A stretch of DNA of 56,830 bases from Novosphingobium sp. PhB57 (GTDB lineage: Bacteria; Pseudomonadota; Alphaproteobacteria; Sphingomonadales; Sphingomonadaceae): positions 1 to 56,830 of the forward strand of contig NZ_SMBO01000015.1 in NCBI RefSeq assembly GCF_004342985.1, read 5' to 3'. Under the pieces are notes generated by a model, which saw only the letters and a program-made list of their open reading frames with translations, was not told the DNA's origin and made no database searches. This document shows, piece after piece, positions 25,851 through 33,499 of the stretch. Numbering within the stretch: the stretch's first letter is position 1; every line of letters begins with the position of its first letter. The position numbers and the translations under genes were made by a program.

Positions 25851-25888
25851 GCTTGAAGCGCAGCGCCGGGGCACCTATCAATGGCATC

Positions 25889-26350
25889 ATGACTGACACC
25901 ACCATGACCCCGCTGCATCTGGGCCAGAACAGTGCGCTGCCGACGTCTCCCGAAGACGCCGTGCTGGACTACGTGCCGAACCCGCGCCAGGGCAGCCTCT
26001 ATCTGGTGCGCTTCGCCGCGCCGGAATTCACCTCGCTCTGCCCGGTTACCGGCCAGCCCGATTTCGCGCACCTGGTGATCGACTATGCACCGGGGGAAAC
26101 CATCGTCGAATCCAAGAGCCTCAAGCTGTTCCTCGGCGCGTTCCGCAACCACAACGGCTTCCACGAGGACGTCACTGTCGGTATCGGCCAGCGCCTGTTC
26201 GACGAGATGAAGCCCCATTGGCTGCGCATCGGCGGCTACTGGTATCCGCGCGGCGGCATTCCCATCGACGTGTTCTGGCAATCCGGCGCGGCGCCGGAAG
26301 GGCTCTGGGTTCCCGACCAGGGCGTGCAGGGCTACCGCGGTCGCGGCTGA
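25889..26350 (+). CDS. queF: NADPH-dependent 7-cyano-7-deazaguanine reductase
   Basis: The product is 153 aa, the size of unimodular QueF. It carries FTSLCPVTGQPDFAHL with the nucleophilic Cys (about 58), ESKSLKLFLGAFRNH (the ESKS(L/F) substrate and NADPH motif) and NGFHED. It reduces preQ0 to preQ1, the last free-base step to queuosine in tRNA. The ATG at 25889 fits the family N-terminus. Other queuosine genes are not in the window. No preQ1 riboswitch was recognised in the leader. Confidence 0.93.
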   Translation: MTDTTMTPLHLGQNSALPTSPEDAVLDYVPNPRQGSLYLVRFAAPEFTSLCPVTGQPDFAHLVIDYAPGETIVESKSLKLFLGAFRNHNGFHEDVTVGIGQRLFDEMKPHWLRIGGYWYPRGGIPIDVFWQSGAAPEGLWVPDQGVQGYRGRG

Positions 26351-26403
26351 CCGGCTCTGTCAGTCCATGCCGGGCACCGGTTTTTGGTTCCGGTATGATG
26401 AGC

Positions 26404-26431
26404 AGGGGCACCGGCTTGTGCCGACGCCCCT
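26404..26431. terminator. Hairpin between queF and a convergent small gene
   Basis: AGGGGCACCGGC and GCCGACGCCCCT pair 10 of 12 with a TTGT loop. The position between two convergent genes suits a bidirectional terminator, although the T-run is missing. Confidence 0.4.
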
Positions 26432-26508
26432 ATGCCCCGAGCTTCCCCTCAGGGTTTCGCGAGAAGTTGCCCCCACGCTTCCCAAGGTCCGTGCCGGGTT
26501 ACGTAACG

Positions 26509-26775
26509 CTATCTGGCGGCGAACTGGACGCCGTTCACGCGCCTAAGATCGACAGTTCCCTTGCCAAGCGAGGCCATCTGGCGGTTGCTCAGGCACTGGG
26601 CGTAAACCGTGGGCGCTTCCGCCTTCAACGCGGCTTCCGTAGCCAGGGCGTCATCGAGGCGTGCGGTACATTCGGCGCGCGATTCGTAAGTTTGCACAGG
26701 CGTCGATAGCCTCTCGCAAGCTGATCCGTCATCGCTGCAGCCAAACAGGGCGAGGGCAATGAGTGTAGCGCTCAT
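26509..26775 (-). CDS. Small probable lipoprotein
   Basis: The product is 88 aa. ATG 26775 is preceded by AAAGGAGAG, a strong ribosome site, which decides the start against longer frames. The N-terminus MSATLIALALFGC ends in a lipobox-like L-F-G-C at residue 13, followed by acidic SDDGS. The rest is helical with three Cys (ACERL, ESRAECTARLDDAL, YAQCLS). It lacks N-terminal positive charges, so lipoprotein export is uncertain. No family is recognised. It is convergent with queF and divergent from the GNAT-nitrilase gene. Confidence 0.6.
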   Translation of the reverse strand: MSATLIALALFGCSDDGSACERLSTPVQTYESRAECTARLDDALATEAALKAEAPTVYAQCLSNRQMASLGKGTVDLRRVNGVQFAAR

Positions 26776-26894
26776 TCGTCTCTCCTTTCGAAGGGGATAA
26801 CGGGCGCCCGGCCGAAAATATCCCGCAAGCGACGGGAAAAGAGTCATTTTCGAGGCTGGAACCTCTGCCGGTCTCATGCGTAGGAAACGCCTTC

Positions 26895-28454
26895 ATGGAC
26901 CAGACAAAAGCCAAGCTCATCATCCGCCCCGCCACTGTAGCCGATGCACCCGCGATCGCGCGGCTCTCGGTGAAAGTCTACGGCAAGGCCGATGCCTTCA
27001 CCCGCGCCGAGATCCGGGGCCAGGTCATCAATTTTCCGGAAGGACAGTTCGTTGCCGAATATGACGGCAAGGTCGTCGGCCACTGCGCGACGATGATCGT
27101 CACCGCCGCCCAGGCCTTCCGCCCGCATACCTGGGAGGAGATCAGCAACGGCGGTTATGGCCGTCCGCCGTCGGACGATGGCGACGTGCTCTACGGTTTC
27201 GAGGTTTGCGTGGACCCCGATTACCGCCGCCTGCGCATCGGCCAGCGGCTCTATCGCAAGCGCAAGGAAGTCTGCCAGTATTTCGAGCTGAAGGGCATCG
27301 CCTTCGCCGGGCGCATGCCGGGCTATTCGCGGCGCATGCGCCAATATCCCGACCCGGCCGACTACCTCCAGGCCGTGCGCGACAAGAAAGTGCGCGACCA
27401 GGTGATCCAGTTCCAGATGAACGAGGGTTATGAGCCGCGCGAAATTCTGCCGGACTACATCCCGAACGACAAGGAAAGCGGCGGCAACGCGGTCCTGATG
27501 TACTGGACCAACCCGCTCGCCCCGCGCGATACGGGCAAGGCGGTGCCCGGCTTCAAGGAGCGCGTGCCTTCGACCGTGCGGGTGGCCACCGTCCAGTTCA
27601 TGATGCGCAAGATCGAACAGATCGACCAGTTCGAGGAGCAGGTGGAATACTGGATCGACGTGGCCGCCGATTACGAGAGCGATTTCGTGGTCTTCCCCGA
27701 GCTGTTCACGCTGGAGCTGCTGTCGATCGAAGAGACCAAGCTGGAACCCGCGGCTGCGATCGAGAAGATCGCGGACTACACCGGGCGTTTCGTGGAATTC
27801 ATGCAGCGCATGGCGGTGAGCTACAACATCAACATCATCGGCGGTTCGCATCCCACCCGCGTTAAGCTGGGCCAGGGCAAGAGCGAGATCCGCAATATCG
27901 CCTATACCTTCCTGCGCGACGGTGCGGTGCACGAGACGCAGAAGCTGCATCCCACCCCGTCCGAGCGGCGCTGGTGGAACATCAAGGGCGGCTACGGCGC
28001 CAACGTGATCCCCACCGATTGCGGCCCGATCGGCGTGATGATCTGCTATGACAGCGAGTTCCCCGAGCTTTCCCGCCACCTCGTGAACCAGGGGGCGCTG
28101 ATGCTGTTCGTGCCGTTCTGCACCGACGAGCGCCGCGGCTTCCTGCGCGTGCGGTATTGCTGCCAGGCCCGCGCGGTGGAGAACCAGTGCTACGTCGTGA
28201 CCTCGGGCGTGGTCGGCAACCTGCCCAACGTGGAGAACATGGACGTCCACTACGCGGAAAGCGCGATCCTTACTCCGTCCGATTTCCCCTTCGCGCGCGA
28301 CGGAGTGGCGGCGGACACCGCGGCCAATACCGAGACGATCGCCATCGCCGACCTCAGCCTGGATGCGCTGCTGACGGCCCGTCAGTCAGGCGCGGTGCAG
28401 AACCTGAAGGACCGGCGCTTCGACCTCTACCGGGTGGAGTGGACGCAGCAGTAG
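26895..28454 (+). CDS. GNAT acetyltransferase-nitrilase (carbon-nitrogen hydrolase) fusion
   Basis: The product is 519 aa with two domains. The GNAT domain is at about 5-200, with the acetyl-CoA region VCVDPDYRRLRIGQRLYRKR. The carbon-nitrogen hydrolase domain is at about 225-500. Its Glu-Lys-Cys triad is visible as VVFPELFTLE (Glu), ETQKLHPTPSE (Lys) and GVMICYDSEFPE (Cys). AGGAAA lies 8 bases before the ATG at 26895. This bifunctional architecture occurs in several proteobacteria, with the substrate undefined. An amidase coupled to an N-acyltransferase could trim and re-acylate an amide metabolite. It is cytoplasmic and stands as a single gene. Confidence 0.88.
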   Translation: MDQTKAKLIIRPATVADAPAIARLSVKVYGKADAFTRAEIRGQVINFPEGQFVAEYDGKVVGHCATMIVTAAQAFRPHTWEEISNGGYGRPPSDDGDVLYGFEVCVDPDYRRLRIGQRLYRKRKEVCQYFELKGIAFAGRMPGYSRRMRQYPDPADYLQAVRDKKVRDQVIQFQMNEGYEPREILPDYIPNDKESGGNAVLMYWTNPLAPRDTGKAVPGFKERVPSTVRVATVQFMMRKIEQIDQFEEQVEYWIDVAADYESDFVVFPELFTLELLSIEETKLEPAAAIEKIADYTGRFVEFMQRMAVSYNINIIGGSHPTRVKLGQGKSEIRNIAYTFLRDGAVHETQKLHPTPSERRWWNIKGGYGANVIPTDCGPIGVMICYDSEFPELSRHLVNQGALMLFVPFCTDERRGFLRVRYCCQARAVENQCYVVTSGVVGNLPNVENMDVHYAESAILTPSDFPFARDGVAADTAANTETIAIADLSLDALLTARQSGAVQNLKDRRFDLYRVEWTQQ

Positions 28455-28485
28455 ACAACGGAAGCGCGGGATCGGGCGGCGCGGG

Positions 28486-29055
28486 TCATTTCCCGGCCGT
28501 GAGGCCCTGCGCTGCCGCCGCCACGCGCAGGCGCGTCTCGGCGATCAGTTCGTCGAGGCTGGTCACCTGCTTCACGCCGTATCGCGCGCCGGTGATGTCG
28601 ACATTGCCCTTGCGCCAGAAACCCGGCGGGCAGAGCAGCACGACTTTGCCGGAGCGTGCATGCAGCCCCAGTTCCAGCAGGCTCACCGGGCTTTGCGATC
28701 CGGGCGCGAGGTAGAGCACGATCACGTCGGCACTGTCGAGCGCGGCCAGTTCCCATTCGACCTGGCGGCGGAACTCCGGCTCGCTGGCCTCGGGCTTCCA
28801 GGCTGGGTTCCAGTCCGGGCGGCGCGGATTGAGCAGGACCACGTCCTCGCCGCGAAGCGCCTCGATCACCTGCTTCTGCCAGTCCGGCGCGGAGCCCATG
28901 TCGATGCTGCCTCCCAGGAACACCCGCGGGCGATCGTGCCGGGGCGGAAGCGGCTCGGGCGAAGTCACCACGGCGGTTTCCGCCAGGGCTGCAGCGGGAG
29001 CCGCGGAAAGCAGGAGCGCGGAGAGCAGCAGGGCAAGGGAAGGCGCTTTGATCAT
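28486..29055 (-). CDS. Exported nucleoside 2-deoxyribosyltransferase-like protein
   Basis: The product is 189 aa. A signal peptide (SLALLLSALLLSAAPAAALA) precedes a domain with VFLGGSIDMGSAPDWQKQV, NPRRPDWNPAW and SPVSLLELGLHARSGKVV. These are the landmarks of the nucleoside 2-deoxyribosyltransferase-like fold (Nuc_deoxyri_tr2 type). Such proteins are normally cytoplasmic, so the export signal is unusual. The gene is convergent with the GNAT-nitrilase gene, with a 31-base gap, and follows the alpha-glucosidase gene on the same strand. Confidence 0.7.
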   Translation of the reverse strand: MIKAPSLALLLSALLLSAAPAAALAETAVVTSPEPLPPRHDRPRVFLGGSIDMGSAPDWQKQVIEALRGEDVVLLNPRRPDWNPAWKPEASEPEFRRQVEWELAALDSADVIVLYLAPGSQSPVSLLELGLHARSGKVVLLCPPGFWRKGNVDITGARYGVKQVTSLDELIAETRLRVAAAAQGLTAGK

Positions 29056-29149
29056 GCCGGCCCTCTAGACAATGCGCAGCCGTGCCAGCCAGCGAAATCG
29101 TTGGTCGGCGCGTGCCAGGAAGGGCGGCCGCGGCGGTTCTTCGCGCCCC

Positions 29150-30841
29150 TTATCGGGCCTTCACCCAGAGCACGCCGTAAGGCGGGAGGGCAGCTGGCGT
29201 CGCCCCGTTGATGGCAAGAACGATATCGCCCTGCACCGCAAGGGCCTGGAGTGCGGGGCTGGGCGCCAGCGGCTCGGGCGAGAGATTGAACAGGCAGAGC
29301 AGGCGCTCCTCCCCTTCCACGCGCAGGAAGGACAGCAGTTCGCCGTCGCAGGCGAGATCCTCCAGCGCGCCGTGCCGCAGCACCGGTCTCGCCTGGCGCA
29401 GGGCCAGCAGCTTGCGCGTGAAATGGAGCAGCGAGGCGGGATCGCTCTCCTGGATGGCGACTGCGCGGGTGAGATTCTCGGCGGAAAGCGGCAGCCAGGG
29501 CGACACCGGCGTGAAGCCGCCGAGGGGGAGGTCCTCCCAGGGCAGCGGCGTGCGGGCACCGTCGCGCGAGAGGGTCAGCGGCCAGTTGGCGATGGCTTCG
29601 GGGTCCTGCAACTGTTCGAAGGCGATCTCGTCCTGAAGCAGCCCCAGCTCCTCGCCCTGGTAGAGGATCACATTGCCGCGCAGGGCCATGAGCAGAGCCA
29701 TCTTCGTCCGGGCGAAGATGCCCCGGTGTTCGGGCGCGCACCAGCGGGAGAGGGCGCGGGGGGCATCGTGATTCTCGAAGGCCCAGCTCGGCCAGCCGCC
29801 GTTCTCGTCCGGGGCAAGCTCCCAGCGCTGCAAGGTCTCGGCCACGAAGCGGGCGGTGAGGGCGGGGGCGTAGAGGAAATCGAAACCATAGGCGCTGTTC
29901 AGCCGGTGTTCCCCGGCGGTATAGGCGCGCCGGTCCGCCTGCGGATGGTCTCCTCCGATCTCGGCCACGGTGTGGATGACGCCATATTCGTCGCAGACCG
30001 CCCGCAACCGCTCGACGAAGCCGATCATGTCCGGGTGGGACTGGCTGTAGGTCTTGAGCTGGAAGTCGAAGGGGCGGGTGCGGAGGCGGCCGTCGGCCGG
30101 GGCGGGAGGATTGTCGCGCAGCAGCGGATCGTGCATCGCATGGTTGAGCGCGTCCAGCCGGAAGCCGTCCACGCCGCGCTCCAGCCAGAACCGGGCCGCC
30201 TGCAGTACCGCGTCCTGCACCGCGGGATTGTGCATGTTGAGCTGCGGCTGCTCCTTCAGGAAAGTATGCATGTAATATTGGCGGCGGCGGCCATCCCAGG
30301 TCCAGGCCGGGCCGCCGAACACCGATTGCCAGTTGCAGGGCGGGGTGCCGTCTTCGCGGGGATCGTGCCAGACGTACCAGTCCGCCCTGGGATTACCGCG
30401 GTCCGAGCGGCTTTCTGCGAACCAGAGATGGAGGTCCGAGGTATGGGCATAGACCTGGTCGATGATGACCCTGAGGCCCAGGTCGTGAGCGTGGGCAACC
30501 AGCGCGTCGAAATCGGCCATTGTGCCGAAGACCGGGTCGATCCCGCAATAGTCCGCAACGTCGTAGCCGAAGTCGCGCATCGGAGAAGTGAAGAAGGGCG
30601 AAATCCAGATCGCGTCCACGCCCAGCCGGGCGACATGGTGCAGGCGGCGGGCGATGCCGGGAAGATCCCCCACGCCGTCGCCGTTGGAGTCCTGGAAGCT
30701 GCGCGGATAGATCTGGTAGATCGCCGCGCCTTGCCACCAGGGGGAACGGGACGAATCGAGGGCTGGAGAAGCGGAGGGAAGGCCGGAAGCGGCGCCAGGA
30801 ATAAAAGGGGTTGGGGCGACGTCGGATTCGATCAGGCTCAT
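29150..30841 (-). CDS. Alpha-glucosidase (GH13)
   Basis: The product is 563 aa. WWQGAAIYQIYPRSFQDSNG opens the TIM barrel. DGFRLDALNH carries the nucleophile Asp, VAEIGGDHP the acid/base Glu and FENHDAPR the third Asp. This is the oligo-1,6-/alpha-glucosidase subgroup of GH13, about 530-560 aa. The same frame stays open far upstream across glgP, but that part is an antisense artefact; the ATG at 30841 gives the family N-terminus after a short Pro/Ser tail. It hydrolyses maltodextrins to glucose. It is divergent from the glycogen operon across 228 bases containing two inverted repeats, which suggests joint control. Confidence 0.9.
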   Translation of the reverse strand: MSLIESDVAPTPFIPGAASGLPSASPALDSSRSPWWQGAAIYQIYPRSFQDSNGDGVGDLPGIARRLHHVARLGVDAIWISPFFTSPMRDFGYDVADYCGIDPVFGTMADFDALVAHAHDLGLRVIIDQVYAHTSDLHLWFAESRSDRGNPRADWYVWHDPREDGTPPCNWQSVFGGPAWTWDGRRRQYYMHTFLKEQPQLNMHNPAVQDAVLQAARFWLERGVDGFRLDALNHAMHDPLLRDNPPAPADGRLRTRPFDFQLKTYSQSHPDMIGFVERLRAVCDEYGVIHTVAEIGGDHPQADRRAYTAGEHRLNSAYGFDFLYAPALTARFVAETLQRWELAPDENGGWPSWAFENHDAPRALSRWCAPEHRGIFARTKMALLMALRGNVILYQGEELGLLQDEIAFEQLQDPEAIANWPLTLSRDGARTPLPWEDLPLGGFTPVSPWLPLSAENLTRAVAIQESDPASLLHFTRKLLALRQARPVLRHGALEDLACDGELLSFLRVEGEERLLCLFNLSPEPLAPSPALQALAVQGDIVLAINGATPAALPPYGVLWVKAR

Positions 30842-30905
30842 GAGCACCTTTCGCGGGTATTTGCGGGCGATCATATCACCAGCGGGGCAGCCCGGCGCGA
30901 ATTTT

Positions 30906-30936
30906 TTGCGGCACTGCACAATGCCCCTTGCCGCAA
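30906..30936. promoter_or_regulatory. Inverted repeat in the divergent glycogen/glucosidase promoter region
   Basis: TTGCGGCA (30906-30913) and TGCCGCAA (30929-30936) are perfect inverted 8-mers with a 15-base spacer. The half-site centres are 23 bases apart, about two helical turns. It lies 65 bases before the alpha-glucosidase start and 134 bases before glgP, fitting an operator for a dimeric regulator; an RNA hairpin is the alternative. Confidence 0.45.
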
Positions 30937-31021
30937 GCGGGCGCTGTGCTAGCCATGATCGGGAAGCGCGGGAAAGTGCAGCGGTCCGCTTTTGCTTGCC
31001 TGACGCTAAACCATACGGATT

Positions 31022-31045
31022 GCAGGATTTTTCAAAGGGTCCTGC
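31022..31045. promoter_or_regulatory. Inverted repeat in the glgP leader
   Basis: GCAGGA (31022-31027) and TCCTGC (31040-31045) are inverted with a 12-base spacer and end 24 bases before the glgP GTG. This could be an operator near the transcription start or a leader hairpin. Confidence 0.35.
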
Positions 31046-31069
31046 ACGTCCAATACCAGGAGTGTGCCC

Positions 31070-33499
31070 GTGGCGACCGAACCTGTTTCCAACAGCAAGG
31101 CCGAAGCGCCCTCGGAAATGGACAAGCACATCGTCAGGGTGCTTCGCCAGCGCGTCGGCAAGGACGAGCGGGCGGCCAAGCAGCATGACTGGTACACCGC
31201 CTCGATCCTCGCTCTGCGCGACGAAATCATCGAGAAGTGGATCGATTCCACCCGCCGCACTTACGATTCCCAGGGCAAGCGGGTCTATTATCTCTCGATG
31301 GAGTTCCTGATCGGTCGCTTGCTGCGCGACGCGCTCTCGAACATGGGCATGACCCGCGAGTTCGAAGCCGCGTTGAAGGCCCACGGCCTTGACCTTGCGG
31401 CTCTGGAGGAACTGGAACCCGATGCGGCGCTCGGCAACGGCGGTCTCGGCCGGCTGGCAGCCTGCTTCATGGAGAGCCTCGCCACGCTGGATATTCCGGC
31501 TTACGGCTATGGCATCCGCTACGTGAACGGCATGTTCCGCCAGCGCGTGGACGACGGCTGGCAGGTGGAGCTGCCGGAAACCTGGCTGGCCCACGGCAAT
31601 CCCTGGGAGTTCGAGCGGCTTGAGAGCACTTACCGCATCGGTTTCGGCGGCGAGGTCGTGGCCGAAGGGGACGGCGTGTTCTGGCACCCGGCCGAGCAGG
31701 TCGAGGCCACGGCGATCGACACGCCGGTGGTCGGCTGGCGCGGCAAGCGCGTGAACACCCTGCGCCTCTGGACAGCCAGCCCGCTCGATCCGATCAAGCT
31801 CGACGCTTTCAACGCCGGCGACCACTTCGGCGCCCTGGCCGAGCAGGTCCGCGCCGACAGCCTCGTGCGGGTGCTCTATCCCGCGGATTCCAGCCCGGCC
31901 GGACAGGAATTGCGGCTGCGGCAGGAGTATTTCTTCACCGCCGCCTCGATCCAGGACATCGTGCGCCGTCACGTCCAGTACCTGGGCGATATCCGCACCC
32001 TGCCGGAGCAGGCGGCTATCCAGCTCAACGATACCCATCCCTCGGTGGCCGTCGCCGAGCTGATGCGCCTGCTGGTCGATGAAAACGGCCTTGAATTCAA
32101 CGAAGCCTGGGACATCTGCCGCCGCACGGTATCCTATACCAATCACACGCTCCTGCCGGAGGCGCTGGAATCCTGGCCGCTGCCGCTGTTCGAGCGCCTG
32201 CTGCCGCGCCACATGCAGATCATCTACGCGATCAACAGCCGTGTCCTGCGCGAAGCACGCAAGGCCGGTTGCAGCGATGCCGAAATCTCGGCGATCTCGC
32301 TGATCGACGAGAACGGAGAGCGCCGCGTACGCATGGCCAACCTGGCCTTCGTGGGGGCCCATTCGGTCAACGGCGTGGCCGCGCTTCATACCGACCTGAT
32401 GAAGAAGACGGTCTTCGCGGACCTTCACAAGCTCTATCCCGACCGGATCAACAACAAGACCAACGGCGTCACGCCGCGCCGCTGGCTGCAGCAGTGCAAT
32501 CCGGGGCTCACCTCGGTGATCCGCGAGGCGATCGGGGACGGCTTCCTCGACGATGCGGAAAAGCTCTCCGATCTCAACGCTTTCGCGGCCGATGCGCAGT
32601 TCGGCGCGCGGGTGGCCGACGTGAAGCGCGCCAACAAGATGGCGCTGTCGGACTACATCAAGAAGACGATGGGCATCCGGCTCGATCCCGACGCTCTGTT
32701 CGACGTGCAGATCAAGCGCATCCACGAATACAAGCGCCAGCTGCTGAACCTGATCGAGACGGTGGCGCTCTATGACCAGATCCGCAGCCATCCCGAACGG
32801 GACTGGGTGCCGCGCGTGAAGATCTTCGCGGGCAAGGCCGCGCCGAGCTACCACAACGCCAAGCTGGTCATCAAACTGGCCAATGACATCGCCCGGCGCG
32901 TTAATGCCGATCCCTCGGTCGGCGGGCTGCTGAAAGTGGTCTTCGTGCCCAATTACAACGTCAGCCTGGGGGAGCGCATCTTCCCGGCGGCTGACTTGTC
33001 CGAACAGATCTCGACCGCGGGCATGGAAGCTTCCGGCACCGGCAACATGAAGTTTGCGCTCAACGGCGCTCTCACCATCGGCACGCTCGACGGCGCCAAT
33101 GTCGAGATCAAGGACCATGTGGGAGACGACAATATTGTTATCTTCGGCCTCACGGCGGAAGAAGTGGCAGCCAAGCGCGCGAGCGGCTACAACCCGCGCG
33201 AAGTGATCGACGGATCGCGCGAACTGCGCCAGGCGCTCTCGGCGATTTCCTCGGGCGTGTTCTCGCCCGACGACCCGGATCGCTACAAGGACCTCATCGG
33301 CGGCATCTACGACCACGACTGGTTCATGTGCGCTGCCGATTTCGACAGCTATGCCGCCGCCCAGCGCTCGATCGACGCCCGGTGGGAAGACATGGCGGGC
33401 TGGCATTCGGCAACTATCAGGAACATCGCCAATGTCGGTTGGTTCTCCTCGGATCGGACTATCTCCGAGTATGCCAAAGACATCTGGAAGGTCCTGTGA
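31070..33499 (+). CDS. glgP: Glycogen phosphorylase
   Basis: The product is 809 aa, the family length. It has ALGNGGLGRLAACFMESLAT, the QLNDTHPSVAVAELMR segment, FDVQIKRIHEYKRQLLN, and the PLP-binding EASGTGNMKFALNGALTIGT with the Schiff-base Lys near residue 658. It releases glucose-1-phosphate from the non-reducing ends of glycogen. GTG 31070 is seven bases after AGGAG; a GTG at 31064 is too close to that site. It is the first gene of glgP-glgB-glgC-glgA-glgX. Its stop overlaps the glgB start in GTGA. The acidic/polar N-terminal 35 residues vary in the family. Confidence 0.96.
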   Translation: MATEPVSNSKAEAPSEMDKHIVRVLRQRVGKDERAAKQHDWYTASILALRDEIIEKWIDSTRRTYDSQGKRVYYLSMEFLIGRLLRDALSNMGMTREFEAALKAHGLDLAALEELEPDAALGNGGLGRLAACFMESLATLDIPAYGYGIRYVNGMFRQRVDDGWQVELPETWLAHGNPWEFERLESTYRIGFGGEVVAEGDGVFWHPAEQVEATAIDTPVVGWRGKRVNTLRLWTASPLDPIKLDAFNAGDHFGALAEQVRADSLVRVLYPADSSPAGQELRLRQEYFFTAASIQDIVRRHVQYLGDIRTLPEQAAIQLNDTHPSVAVAELMRLLVDENGLEFNEAWDICRRTVSYTNHTLLPEALESWPLPLFERLLPRHMQIIYAINSRVLREARKAGCSDAEISAISLIDENGERRVRMANLAFVGAHSVNGVAALHTDLMKKTVFADLHKLYPDRINNKTNGVTPRRWLQQCNPGLTSVIREAIGDGFLDDAEKLSDLNAFAADAQFGARVADVKRANKMALSDYIKKTMGIRLDPDALFDVQIKRIHEYKRQLLNLIETVALYDQIRSHPERDWVPRVKIFAGKAAPSYHNAKLVIKLANDIARRVNADPSVGGLLKVVFVPNYNVSLGERIFPAADLSEQISTAGMEASGTGNMKFALNGALTIGTLDGANVEIKDHVGDDNIVIFGLTAEEVAAKRASGYNPREVIDGSRELRQALSAISSGVFSPDDPDRYKDLIGGIYDHDWFMCAADFDSYAAAQRSIDARWEDMAGWHSATIRNIANVGWFSSDRTISEYAKDIWKVL

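Noticed and set aside
25623..25888. Possible preQ1 riboswitch before queF
   Set aside because: No preQ1 aptamer core or C-rich/A-rich pseudoknot signature was visible; only a tandem GGTYCC repeat is present.
26874..28250. Long minus-strand frame (458 aa) opposite the GNAT-nitrilase gene
   Set aside because: His/Ala/Val/Asp-rich shadow of a gene with clear catalytic motifs.
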